Under the pieces are notes generated by a model that was given only the letters and a program-made list of their open reading frames with translations, had not been told where the DNA came from and searched no databases. Shown here piece after piece: positions 1 through 6,957 of a DNA stretch of 50,697 nt (positions within the stretch are counted from its first letter, which is position 1; each line of letters starts with the position of its first letter). The DNA comes from Planctomycetota bacterium (lineage in GTDB: Bacteria; Planctomycetota; UBA1135; GCA-002686595). The position numbers were made by a program, and so were the translations under genes. Location: positions 1-50,697 of the forward strand of contig VGZD01000011.1 of assembly GCA_016872715.1 (NCBI GenBank), given 5' to 3'.

Positions 1-773
1 CGCTGTTCCACTTCGATCGACCGCGCTGGAGCGAGTCCGAGGCCGGCGCGTGGCGCATCGACGGTCGGGGCGCGCGCGGCGTGTTCGCGCGCCTGCGACC
101 GCGCCTGCAGGACGACTTCCTGCTCCCCGACGGCACGCGCGTCGAGGGCCGCAATCCGGTCAACGACGCCGCGGTCGAGCTCGAGCTGCGACTCGCCGCG
201 AACTTCGGCACGTTCCTCGTGCGCCTGAGCGAGGAAGGCGACCTGTTCTGGGCCGAGCTCACGCGCGGCGGCGAGGGGCGCTTGCGCGCGCGGCTCCTGC
301 GCGCGACGCGCGGAAGCGCCGGTGACAGCGCGCCCGAGGTGCTCGGCGTCACCGAGGTCGAGCCCGGCGCCGCGCCTTGGACTCGCGTGCGCTTCTCCAA
401 CCGGGACAACGAGCTCGAGCTCGACCTCGCGGAGCGCGCGGGCTGTCTGCGGTATCGCTACTCGCGCAATTCGCCGACGCCGCGCACGCCCGATGGCGGC
501 ATGATCCACGCTCTGCCGCGCATCGAGCTCGGCGGCGACGGCCTCGACCTCGAGCTGCGCCACGTGCGCGTCGAGCGCGACACGACGTGGTTCAGCCTCG
601 GTCGTTTCGCGGTCGACGAGCCCGAGGTGCTCGGCCCCGACGAGCTGTTCCTGCTCGGCGACAACTCCGCCGAGAGCCGCGACAGCCGCGACTGGGGACC
701 GATTCCGCTCTCCGGCGTGATCGGCGTGCCGCGCTCGGTCCTCTGGCCGCGCTCGCGCGAGCGCGACCTCTAG
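1..773 (+). CDS. lepB: Signal peptidase I family protein, C-terminal part (5' end outside the window)
   Basis: The reading frame is open from the first full codon (base 3), so the start and probably the Ser/Lys catalytic region lie upstream of the window. Signal peptidase I (S26) cleaves signal peptides of exported proteins at the outer face of the inner membrane. The support is the conserved C-terminal box GDNSAESRDSRDWGPIP, matching the family pattern GDN...S.DSR.WGP(V/I)P, followed by GVIGVPRSVLWP, where the family usually has G.a..i.WP. Between PDGTRVEGRNPVND (about bases 132-173) and this box lie some 150 residues of mostly strand-like sequence not found in short signal peptidases, apparently an insertion in the periplasmic beta-domain. 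The gene converges on yaeQ with an 18-base gap. Family assignment is fairly sure; activity cannot be judged without the N-terminus. Confidence 0.8.
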   Translation, partial: LFHFDRPRWSESEAGAWRIDGRGARGVFARLRPRLQDDFLLPDGTRVEGRNPVNDAAVELELRLAANFGTFLVRLSEEGDLFWAELTRGGEGRLRARLLRATRGSAGDSAPEVLGVTEVEPGAAPWTRVRFSNRDNELELDLAERAGCLRYRYSRNSPTPRTPDGGMIHALPRIELGGDGLDLELRHVRVERDTTWFSLGRFAVDEPEVLGPDELFLLGDNSAESRDSRDWGPIPLSGVIGVPRSVLWPRSRERDL

Positions 774-791
774 GAGCGCGTTCGCGCGGCG

Positions 792-1346
792 CTACGCGTC
801 GCCCTCGAGCAGCGGCGCGCGCCCGATGCTGCAGTCGAAGGACTCGGAGCCGACCGTGACGTACAGGTGGCCGTCGCTGACCGAGACGTCCCAGCGCGCG
901 CTGCGTTCGAGCTTGCTCTCGAGGGCGCGCAGGAAGGGTTGGGGGAAGGCGGTGACGAGGATCTCGCGCGCGCGGTGGATGCGTTCGCCCGCGAGCGGCG
1001 TGCGCAGCAGCTCGAGCGTGCGGTCGGTGTAGAGCGCGACGCGCGGAGTGGACTTCGAGGCCTTGTGCAGGCGCTCGGCGGAAGGCGCGCCGACCTCGAT
1101 CCACGCCAGACGCCGACCCGTGAGGTCGCGGATCGAGAGCGCGGGCTCGTCGGTCTCGCTGATGCCGCCCTTGGAGAAGCACAGGCCGTCGGCGTGCTCG
1201 AGGCAGTAGGCCAGCACGCGCACGATCAGAAACGGCCCGCTCTCGGAGGGATGGCGCGCGACGCGCAGCTCGAGGCTCTCGTAGACCCCGCGATCCGTGT
1301 CCGAAAGCTCGATTTCGAAGCGGTAGAGGGTGGCGCCGAGGCCCAT
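792..1346 (-). CDS. yaeQ: YaeQ family protein
   Basis: This 184-residue protein matches the size and layout of YaeQ, a small PD-(D/E)XK-fold family of uncertain role (early reports linked it to transcription elongation in E. coli). Recognisable parts are the start MGLGATLYRFEIELSDTDRG, the central CLEHADGLCFSKGGISETDEP, and GRRLAWIEVGAPSAERLHKAS, which carries the fold's acidic and lysine residues. The ATG at 1346 is chosen because the candidate -10 GCTAGGCT ends only 6 bases upstream and there is no Shine-Dalgarno sequence. It stands alone and converges on the signal peptidase gene. Family call is confident; function is not. Confidence 0.9.
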   Translation of the reverse strand: MGLGATLYRFEIELSDTDRGVYESLELRVARHPSESGPFLIVRVLAYCLEHADGLCFSKGGISETDEPALSIRDLTGRRLAWIEVGAPSAERLHKASKSTPRVALYTDRTLELLRTPLAGERIHRAREILVTAFPQPFLRALESKLERSARWDVSVSDGHLYVTVGSESFDCSIGRAPLLEGDA

Positions 1347-1352
1347 GGGGGG

Positions 1353-1360
1353 AGCCTAGC
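1353..1360 (-). promoter_or_regulatory. Candidate -10 element GCTAGGCT for yaeQ
   Basis: Reading on the minus strand, GCTAGGCT is followed by six C bases and then the ATG of yaeQ. With normal spacing between -10 and transcription start, the mRNA would begin at or beside the start codon. It is the same octamer as that before the methyltransferase gene at 4215. Confidence 0.55.
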
Positions 1361-1478
1361 AGCCAGCGCGCGGCCCCACGGGCCCGGAAAGGGCTTCCGG
1401 CGGCGCGGCGCGCTCCTTTTTGGGAACGGGACCGCGCAACCTAGACGGCCCGGCCGGGTTGGGGGATCGTTGGGACAC

Positions 1479-2075
1479 GTGAGCACGAGCTTCGAGGACG
1501 ATTCTGGCGTGCGCTGGATGCTCGCCTACCAAGGCGGCGACGAGGCCGCCTTCGACCGCATCGTCGAGGCCTACTCGGGCCAGTTGTTCGCGCTCTTCAC
1601 GCGCTTTCTCGGCCCCGCGCCGGAGCGCGAGGACCTCGTGCAGGAGGTGTTCCTGCGCGTGATTCGCGCGCGCGAGCGCTACCAGCCGACGGCGCGCTAC
1701 TCGACGTGGCTGTACCGCATCGCGTTCAACATCGCGGTCAATCGGACGCAGCGCGGGACGGACGAGGCTTCGCTCGACGACGGCACGGACGAGGGCGGCG
1801 AGGCAACGTGGAGCGAGCTCGGCGACGCGCGGGAGGAGCTGCCCTCGGTGGCGCTCGAGCGCGGCGACGTCGTCAGCGCCGTGCGCGCGGCGATCGCGTC
1901 GCTGCCGGAGGCCCAGCGCATGGCGCTCGTGCTCGCCAAGTACGACGAGCTGCCGTACTCGGAGATCGCGATCGTGCTGCGTTCGAGCGAGAAGGCGATC
2001 AAGTCGCTGGTGCACCGCGCGCGCGAGAACCTGCGCGCACGGCTCGCGCCCTTCTTGCAGCAGGAGCTCCCATGA
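1479..2075 (+). CDS. ECF-type RNA polymerase sigma factor
   Basis: A 198-residue sigma-70 family protein of the extracytoplasmic function group, expected to direct RNA polymerase to a small stress or envelope regulon. Region 2 spans about residues 20-85 (DRIVEAYSGQLFALFTRF, EDLVQEVFLRVIRARERY, TARYSTWLYRIAFNIAVNR). An acidic linker follows, and region 4 carries ASLPEAQRMALVLAKYDELP with a helix-turn-helix ending in AIKSLVHRARENLR. The GTG at 1479 is chosen because it begins just before the conserved domain and has a G-rich stretch upstream; ATG 1519 is an alternative. Its stop overlaps the anti-sigma start (ATGA), so the two are translationally coupled, typical of a sigma/anti-sigma pair. Confidence 0.93.
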   Translation: MSTSFEDDSGVRWMLAYQGGDEAAFDRIVEAYSGQLFALFTRFLGPAPEREDLVQEVFLRVIRARERYQPTARYSTWLYRIAFNIAVNRTQRGTDEASLDDGTDEGGEATWSELGDAREELPSVALERGDVVSAVRAAIASLPEAQRMALVLAKYDELPYSEIAIVLRSSEKAIKSLVHRARENLRARLAPFLQQELP

Positions 2076-2959
2076 ACGCCTGCCGCGACTTCCGCACTCG
2101 CCTCGCCAGCCTGCTCGCCGGCCGCGCTTCGAGCGCGTCCTTCGGCGAGCTCGCGTGGCACGAGCACCTGCTCGGGTGCGCGCAGTGCCGCGCGCTGGTC
2201 GAGGCCGAGGAGGCGCTCGAGGAGTTGCTCGCGTCGCTGCCGCGACCGCAACTGCCGCCCGAGCTCGCGCAACGACTGCTCGCGCGACTGGAGTCCGTGC
2301 GCGGCGACGCCGAGCTCGACACCGCGCTCGACACCGCGCTCGACACGCTGCTCGAGCGCGGCGGTGAAGTCGCCGTGCCGCTCGCGCTCGCGGCGCGCAT
2401 GCTCGCGAAGCTCGACGGCGCGCGCGCGGCCCAGAGTGATCAGGCCCAGGGTGGTCAGGCCCAGAGTGGTCAGGCCCACAGTGATCAAACCCGATGCGAC
2501 GAGGCCCGCCTCGACGCGTTGCTCGCGCGCTTGCCTCAACCGCACGTGCCAGCGGATCTGTCGCGGCGCACGCTCTCGCGGCTCTCGCTCGCGCGTCGCA
2601 CGCGCCGTGCGTCGCCGCGCCGTCTCGCGCTCGCGGCAGCGGCGCTCGTCGTGCTCGCGGTCGGAGCGTGGACGCTTCTGCGCAGCTCGCGGCGGGAGCC
2701 GGACGACAACCTCGACTTGGTGCGCGGCCCCGCGCCGCGCTCGAACGTCGTCGCGCCGCGCGAGCGCGTGCTCGACGAGCCGCCCGCGGATCTGCTCGCC
2801 TCGCTCGACTTGCTCGAATCGTGGGACTTCGTCGTCGATGACTCGATCGAGGCCGACGTGCTCGCGCTCGACGCCTTCGATGCGCTGCTGCTCGATGTCG
2901 CCGACGAGCTCGAGGCGGAGTCGCCGTCGCAGCTCGGGACGGAACGGAGGAACGGCTAG
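2072..2959 (+). CDS. Anti-sigma factor with zinc-finger-like N-terminus, triplicated motif and one membrane segment
   Basis: A 295-residue protein starting within the sigma stop codon. The N-terminus has the anti-sigma zinc pattern H32-x3-C36-x2-C39, with C4 a possible fourth ligand. One hydrophobic segment (about residues 185-204) would anchor it in the inner membrane with an acidic, extracytoplasmic C-terminal part of roughly 90 residues. Between these, a motif of the form L..LL..(LP.P..)P..L..R.L..L occurs three times: residues 49-73 (SLPRPQLPPELAQRLLARL), 91-114 (degenerate, VAVPLALAARMLAKL) and 147-171 (RLPQPHVPADLSRRTLSRL). The linkers between copies contain low-complexity DNA repeats. 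It presumably holds the ECF factor inactive until an envelope signal. The triplication is unusual; homologues should be compared. Confidence 0.85.
   Translation: MNACRDFRTRLASLLAGRASSASFGELAWHEHLLGCAQCRALVEAEEALEELLASLPRPQLPPELAQRLLARLESVRGDAELDTALDTALDTLLERGGEVAVPLALAARMLAKLDGARAAQSDQAQGGQAQSGQAHSDQTRCDEARLDALLARLPQPHVPADLSRRTLSRLSLARRTRRASPRRLALAAAALVVLAVGAWTLLRSSRREPDDNLDLVRGPAPRSNVVAPRERVLDEPPADLLASLDLLESWDFVVDDSIEADVLALDAFDALLLDVADELEAESPSQLGTERRNG
2315..2350 (+). repeat. Three 12-base tandem units in the anti-sigma gene
   Basis: CTCGACACCGCG occurs twice in a row followed by CTCGACACGCTG, in frame, encoding LDTA-LDTA-LDTL. It lies in the linker before the second copy of the protein motif and probably arose by slippage. 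Confidence 0.8.
2429..2488 (+). repeat. Four 15-base tandem units in the anti-sigma gene
   Basis: Units are GCCCAGAGTGATCAG, GCCCAGGGTGGTCAG, GCCCAGAGTGGTCAG and GCCCACAGTGATCAA, in frame, encoding AQSDQ, AQGGQ, AQSGQ and AHSDQ. A fifth degenerate unit may follow (2489-2503). The tract is a hydrophilic linker between motif copies two and three and may vary in number between strains. Confidence 0.85.
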
Positions 2960-2961
2960 CC

Positions 2962-4113
2962 ATGCTCGTCCGCCTTCGTTGGTCGCTCGCGCTGTTGTGC
3001 GCCGCTGTGTGTTCGCTCGCGCTCGTCGCTCGACAGCGCGACGGCGAGCTCGAGCGCGAGCGCGAGCTCGAGCTCGGGCGCGCGCGCGAGCGCTGGAGCG
3101 CGCTCTCGCCGCAGCATCGCGCCGAGCTCGCGGAACGCTTCGAGCGCTGGACGTCGCTCCCCGACGACGAGCGCGCCCGCATCCGAGAGCGCTTCGACAC
3201 GCTGAGCTCGCTGCGTCACGCCGCGCGGGAATGTCTGCCCGAGAAGGCGCGCAAGGACCTCGCGCGTCTGCGCTCGGAGCAGCAGGCGAGCGTGCTCGCC
3301 GGCGTTGCGTCGCAGCAGATCCAGCAGCGCGGTCGCGAGCTGCTCCAGCGCCTGCCCGCGCATTGGCGCGAGCGCATCGAAGCCGCCGATCCCGAGGAGC
3401 GTCTGCGTCTGGTGGGCGAGTTCCGCGCGCGGATGCACGCGAAGGCGCTGGAGCGCATCGACCAGCTCGAGCGCGACGGAAAGCTGGAGGCCTCGCGCGC
3501 CGCGAGCCTGCGGCAGGCCGCGCCCGAGGAGCTCGCGCGAGAGCTCGTGGCGCTCGAAGTGCGAGGGTTCTGCGAGCGCGCCGAGCGTGAAGGACTGCCG
3601 CCGTACATCGACGCGGCGCAGTGGGAGCAGTGGAAGTCGCTGCCGCAGCGCGAGCAGTGGGAGCGCGTGCATCAGGCGCGCCACGGGTTCGAGCGCCGCA
3701 ACGCAGGGGAGGGGCGGGGCGAGGGCCGTCGCGACGGCGAGCGCGGCCGGTTGCGTTGGCCCGCGAGCGAGACCGAGAGGCGGCTGCGCGAGGCGCTGCG
3801 GCCGGATCCCGAGTGGTTCGTCGAGTTCGTGAACGCCGAGCCCGAGGTGCGCGCCGAGTTGGTCGCCACGCGGCTGCGCGCGCGCGTGCTCGGCGTGCTC
3901 GAGGGCTCTTTGGGCCTGCTCGCAGCCGAGAAGCTCGCGGAGCTGCGCGTTCTGCACGGGCGCGAGTTCTTCGAAGCGCTGCAGCGCGCGCTGCCCGAGC
4001 TCGACACGCACTGGCTGCGCAAGTCGCGCCCGTCGGAGGGCGACGGCCGGTCCGGCGGCAAGCTCCGCGAACGCTCCGGGGAGGGCGCTCGTCCGCGCTC
4101 CGGAGCGCGCTGA
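2962..4113 (+). CDS. DUF3106-like exported or membrane-anchored helical protein
   Basis: A 383-residue protein beginning two bases after the anti-sigma stop, so it is the third gene of the sigma operon. Residues 4-24 are hydrophobic (LRWSLALLCAAVCSLALVA), a signal peptide or anchor, followed by a long charged, mostly helical region. RWSALSPQHRAELAERFERW and TSLPDDERARIRERFDTL fit the DUF3106 pattern of W..L...qR..l..r...W..lp..eR..lr.rf. Its position suggests a periplasmic partner or effector of the stress response, by analogy with other ECF operons that carry a periplasmic third gene. The C-terminal third is basic and low in complexity. The DUF link rests on the repeated pattern only. Confidence 0.7.
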   Translation: MLVRLRWSLALLCAAVCSLALVARQRDGELERERELELGRARERWSALSPQHRAELAERFERWTSLPDDERARIRERFDTLSSLRHAARECLPEKARKDLARLRSEQQASVLAGVASQQIQQRGRELLQRLPAHWRERIEAADPEERLRLVGEFRARMHAKALERIDQLERDGKLEASRAASLRQAAPEELARELVALEVRGFCERAEREGLPPYIDAAQWEQWKSLPQREQWERVHQARHGFERRNAGEGRGEGRRDGERGRLRWPASETERRLREALRPDPEWFVEFVNAEPEVRAELVATRLRARVLGVLEGSLGLLAAEKLAELRVLHGREFFEALQRALPELDTHWLRKSRPSEGDGRSGGKLRERSGEGARPRSGAR

Positions 4114-4195
4114 CGGCGCGCTGAGAACGGCGAGAGCGTCGCGCGCGTCCGCGCGTGGAGCGCCCGCGGTCCTTGGCGTCGCGCTCTCGGCGCGT

Positions 4196-4203
4196 GCTAG
4201 GCT
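4196..4203 (+). promoter_or_regulatory. Candidate -10 element GCTAGGCT for the methyltransferase gene
   Basis: Ends 11 bases before the GTG at 4215 and is identical to the yaeQ octamer. It falls inside the alternative longer reading frame from ATG 4155, which argues for the GTG start. Confidence 0.5.
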
Positions 4204-4214
4204 TCGGCGCGCCC

Positions 4215-5144
4215 GTGAGCACGTCCCACGCCACACCTCCCGCCGCCGGCAGTCTCAACGTCGCGTTCTGCAGGCAGGACGCCCGCGAGACGTTCCGCGC
4301 GCTCCTGCACTACCTGCCGGTTTCGCTCGCGGTCCGAGAGATCCTGCGCATGCGCGTGCTCGCCGAACGCGGCACGCTGCGCACGCCGCTGCTCGACGTT
4401 GGCTGCGGCGACGGGCTGTTCTGGGAAGTGCTGACGCGCGACCTCGCGTCGGGTCGCTCCAGCGGCGTGCAGGGCCTTGTCGGCGTCGACATCAGCGACT
4501 CGGAGCTGCGCCTCGCCTCGCTGCGCCTGTCCTCGCTCGGCGGCGAGGTGCTCAACTTCGACATCTCCGGCAGCGGCCGCGCGCCCGCGCTCGACGAGCG
4601 CGTCGGAGCGTTCCGCACGGTGATCGCGAACTGCTCGCTCGAGCACGTGCCCAAGCTCGAGGACGCGCTCTCGAACATCCGCCGCTACATGGCAGGGGAC
4701 GGCGAGCTGTGGCTGTTCGTGCCCGCGCCGCGCTGGAGCGACACCTTCGTGCTCAAGCGTGTCCTGCGCAAACTCGGACACCGCGCCGCGGGCACCTACG
4801 GCGGCATGTGGGACGGTTTCTACCAGCACCACCACCTCTACCCCGCCTGGGTCTGGCAGCACTTGCTCCAAGCGCAGGGGTTCGAGTGCGAGATGCTCGG
4901 GCTCGGTTCGGCGCGCGGCAACCGGCTCGCGGAAGCGTGGCTGCCGCCGGCGCTGCTGTCGTTCGTCTACAAGTCCGTCTTCGGACACTACCCGACGCGC
5001 CTCTCGCGGCCCTTCAAGCTCCCGCTCCTCGGACACATGCAGGAATACCTCGACGAAGTGCAGAGCGGCGCCGTGATCACGCGCAACCTCGAGCACCCCG
5101 AGGTGGTCGAGTACGCGATCCGCTGCGTTCAGCGCAGCCGGTAG
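4215..5144 (+). CDS. Class I SAM-dependent methyltransferase
   Basis: A 309-residue protein with a Rossmann-type SAM-binding motif LLDVGCGDGLF (residues 59-69), an acidic loop GLVGVDISDSEL, and a post-motif region NCSLEHVPKLEDAL typical of the Methyltransf_11/23 group. The C-terminal region (YGGMWDGFYQHHHLYPAWVW and onwards) contains aromatic and His-rich stretches of unknown role. The substrate is unknown; the neighbouring membrane glycosyltransferases suggest a glycan or lipid. The GTG at 4215 is preferred over ATG 4155 because of the -10 element. Its 3' end overlaps the convergent GT39 gene by 16 bases. Confidence 0.85.
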   Translation: MSTSHATPPAAGSLNVAFCRQDARETFRALLHYLPVSLAVREILRMRVLAERGTLRTPLLDVGCGDGLFWEVLTRDLASGRSSGVQGLVGVDISDSELRLASLRLSSLGGEVLNFDISGSGRAPALDERVGAFRTVIANCSLEHVPKLEDALSNIRRYMAGDGELWLFVPAPRWSDTFVLKRVLRKLGHRAAGTYGGMWDGFYQHHHLYPAWVWQHLLQAQGFECEMLGLGSARGNRLAEAWLPPALLSFVYKSVFGHYPTRLSRPFKLPLLGHMQEYLDEVQSGAVITRNLEHPEVVEYAIRCVQRSR

Positions 5145-6871
5145 ATCTCGACCACTTGCCCGACGGCTTGCAGGCGCGGAATGCGCGCGATGACGTTGGG
5201 CCAGCGGGGCAGCAGCTCGTCCTCGAACGGAAAACCCCACGCGGCGTCGGGACCGGAGTCTTCGGGCGCGCTGCGGAACACGAGCTCGCCGCGCGCGCGC
5301 ACCTCGTCGCGCATGCGGTCGAGCACCGGCCGCGCGGGCTGGAGCGACATGTCGAGCACGAAGTAGCCGGGCGCGAGCGCGGCGACGTAGCCCGCGGGGT
5401 CGCGCTCCATCGCGCTCGCGCCGAAGCCGAGGTCGGGTCGCGGCACGAGGTAGCGCAGGTCGAAGTGCGGCTCGCGCAGGCTGTCGGCGCCGACGCGGCG
5501 CTGCCAGATCGACCAGCGCGAGAGGATCGCGGCCGGGCGGCCATCGGTGGGGCGCAGGCTCTCGGCGGAGCGCGCGAGCGGCAGGTCGAAGGACGGCATC
5601 ACGTAGATGCGCGTCGCGAGCGCGTCGCTCTGCGCCTCGAGCCAGTGCGCCGCGCGCTCGAGCGTGTCGTCGCTCGCGCGCAGCGACGCCAGTCTCGCGC
5701 TAGCGGCGGCGGGAATCGCGAGCGCGGCGGCGGCGAGCGCGACGACGAGCGCTCGCGCGGCGCGACCGGCGCGCTCGAAGGCCGTGACGAAGCCCCAAGC
5801 GCCGCACACGGCGATGTACGGGAGCAGCGGGATCAGGAAGCGCTCGAAGGTGTTGCGGAACAGGCCAACGACGAGCAAGTACGGCAGAGCGAACGCGGCC
5901 GCGACTTGGAAATCACTCCAGCGCTCCCACGAGCGCGGCGCGGCGCGCTTGCGCCAGACGAACATCGCTCCCGCGCAGATCAGCCCGAGCAGCAGCCCGG
6001 GCTCGTAGTACCACAGCGTGCGCGCGAGGTTGGCGAAGCCCAGTCCCTTCCAATCGTGCAGGTCGATGCGGTGGTCGCCCCAAGAGAGGGTCGTGCCTTC
6101 GACGTGCGGCGAGCCGTAGCTCGACTCGCGGCCCTCGAACCACAGATAGGGATAGAAGACCGCGATCGATAACGCCGCGATGCCCGCGAGCACCAGCGGC
6201 AGGCTCCAGAGGTGCCAGGCGTGGCGTCGCGCGCTCGCGTGCACGTTGCGCAGCGACGCGAGCACCCATGCGGCGGCGAGTGGGAGCGCGAGCGCGAGCC
6301 CGCTCTGCAGTGTGCCGATGCTGAACGCGACCGAGAGACAGGCGAGCAGCGCGTTCTTCCAGCCGGGCTCGCGCGCGTAGCGCATCGAGGTCAGCACCGA
6401 GAGCAGGAACACGGTCGAGGCCCCGACGTGCGGACGAGCCTGCTGCGCGAAGAACTGCGTCAGGAAGCTCGCGGCGAACAGCGCGGCGGCGAGCAGCGAG
6501 CCGCCCGTCCCGAGGAAGCGGCGCGCGAGCAGGAACACGAGCGGGATCGAGAGCGCGGAGAGCAGCGCCATCGCGATGCGCAGCTCGACGTAGGCGTGCG
6601 CGGCCGAGGCGAGGTGCAGCTCCAGCGGCGCGAGGGGGCTCACCTGCGGTGTCGTGTCGGGCAGCAGCGACAACAGGAAGGGAATCAGAATCGGGTACTG
6701 GGCGTCGTTGTGTTGCGGATCGGGCTCGGTCGAACCGGAGCGGATGAGCTCGAGATGCAACGCCATGTTGGCGTCGGCCTCCTTGCTGTGCGGAACGCTG
6801 TGTCCGATGCCCCACAGGTGCAGCCCGAGGGCCGCGAGCGTGAGCAGCGAGAGGGCGAGCGCGGTTCGCAT
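5129..6871 (-). CDS. GT39-type membrane glycosyltransferase (paralogue A)
   Basis: A 580-residue protein with an N-terminal membrane helix (LALSLLTLAALGLHLWGIGH), an acidic first loop (VPHSKEADANMALHLE) and many further hydrophobic segments, the layout of PMT/ArnT-like enzymes that use polyprenyl-phosphate sugars on the periplasmic side. It is clearly related to the divergent gene at 6958: both have a TLWYYEP motif after a similar periplasmic loop, and FLIPLLPY here corresponds to FVLPLVPY there. A longer frame exists upstream, but the ATG at 6871 sits directly before the hydrophobic helix and 9 bases after GCTATCCT. Acceptor and sugar are unknown. Confidence 0.8.
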   Translation of the reverse strand: MRTALALSLLTLAALGLHLWGIGHSVPHSKEADANMALHLELIRSGSTEPDPQHNDAQYPILIPFLLSLLPDTTPQVSPLAPLELHLASAAHAYVELRIAMALLSALSIPLVFLLARRFLGTGGSLLAAALFAASFLTQFFAQQARPHVGASTVFLLSVLTSMRYAREPGWKNALLACLSVAFSIGTLQSGLALALPLAAAWVLASLRNVHASARRHAWHLWSLPLVLAGIAALSIAVFYPYLWFEGRESSYGSPHVEGTTLSWGDHRIDLHDWKGLGFANLARTLWYYEPGLLLGLICAGAMFVWRKRAAPRSWERWSDFQVAAAFALPYLLVVGLFRNTFERFLIPLLPYIAVCGAWGFVTAFERAGRAARALVVALAAAALAIPAAASARLASLRASDDTLERAAHWLEAQSDALATRIYVMPSFDLPLARSAESLRPTDGRPAAILSRWSIWQRRVGADSLREPHFDLRYLVPRPDLGFGASAMERDPAGYVAALAPGYFVLDMSLQPARPVLDRMRDEVRARGELVFRSAPEDSGPDAAWGFPFEDELLPRWPNVIARIPRLQAVGQVVEIYRLR

Positions 6872-6880
6872 CCGCACTCG

Positions 6881-6888
6881 AGGATAGC
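6881..6888 (-). promoter_or_regulatory. Candidate -10 element GCTATCCT for GT39 paralogue A
   Basis: On the minus strand it is followed by nine bases and the ATG at 6871. It belongs to the window-wide GCTANNNT set. Confidence 0.5.
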
Positions 6889-6940
6889 AGCGTGCGCGCG
6901 GCCGCTCACGGGGCGCGCATGGCGGGCGGCTGTGCGAGCG

Positions 6941-6948
6941 CCCATACT
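6941..6948 (+). promoter_or_regulatory. Weak candidate -10 element (CATACT) for GT39 paralogue B
   Basis: CCCATACT ends nine bases before GTG 6958. The core is CATACT rather than TANNNT, so it is a weaker member judged mainly on spacing. Confidence 0.3.
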
Positions 6949-6957
6949 GGAACGCGC

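Noticed and set aside
2429-2503. 15-base repeats considered as CRISPR-like or integration repeats
   Set aside because: No unique spacers; they are contiguous, in frame and inside a coding sequence.
4215-5144. Methyltransferase plus HNH gene considered as a restriction-modification pair
   Set aside because: The genes are 20 kb apart, and the methyltransferase lacks DNA-methylase motifs (no DPPY or PC motif).
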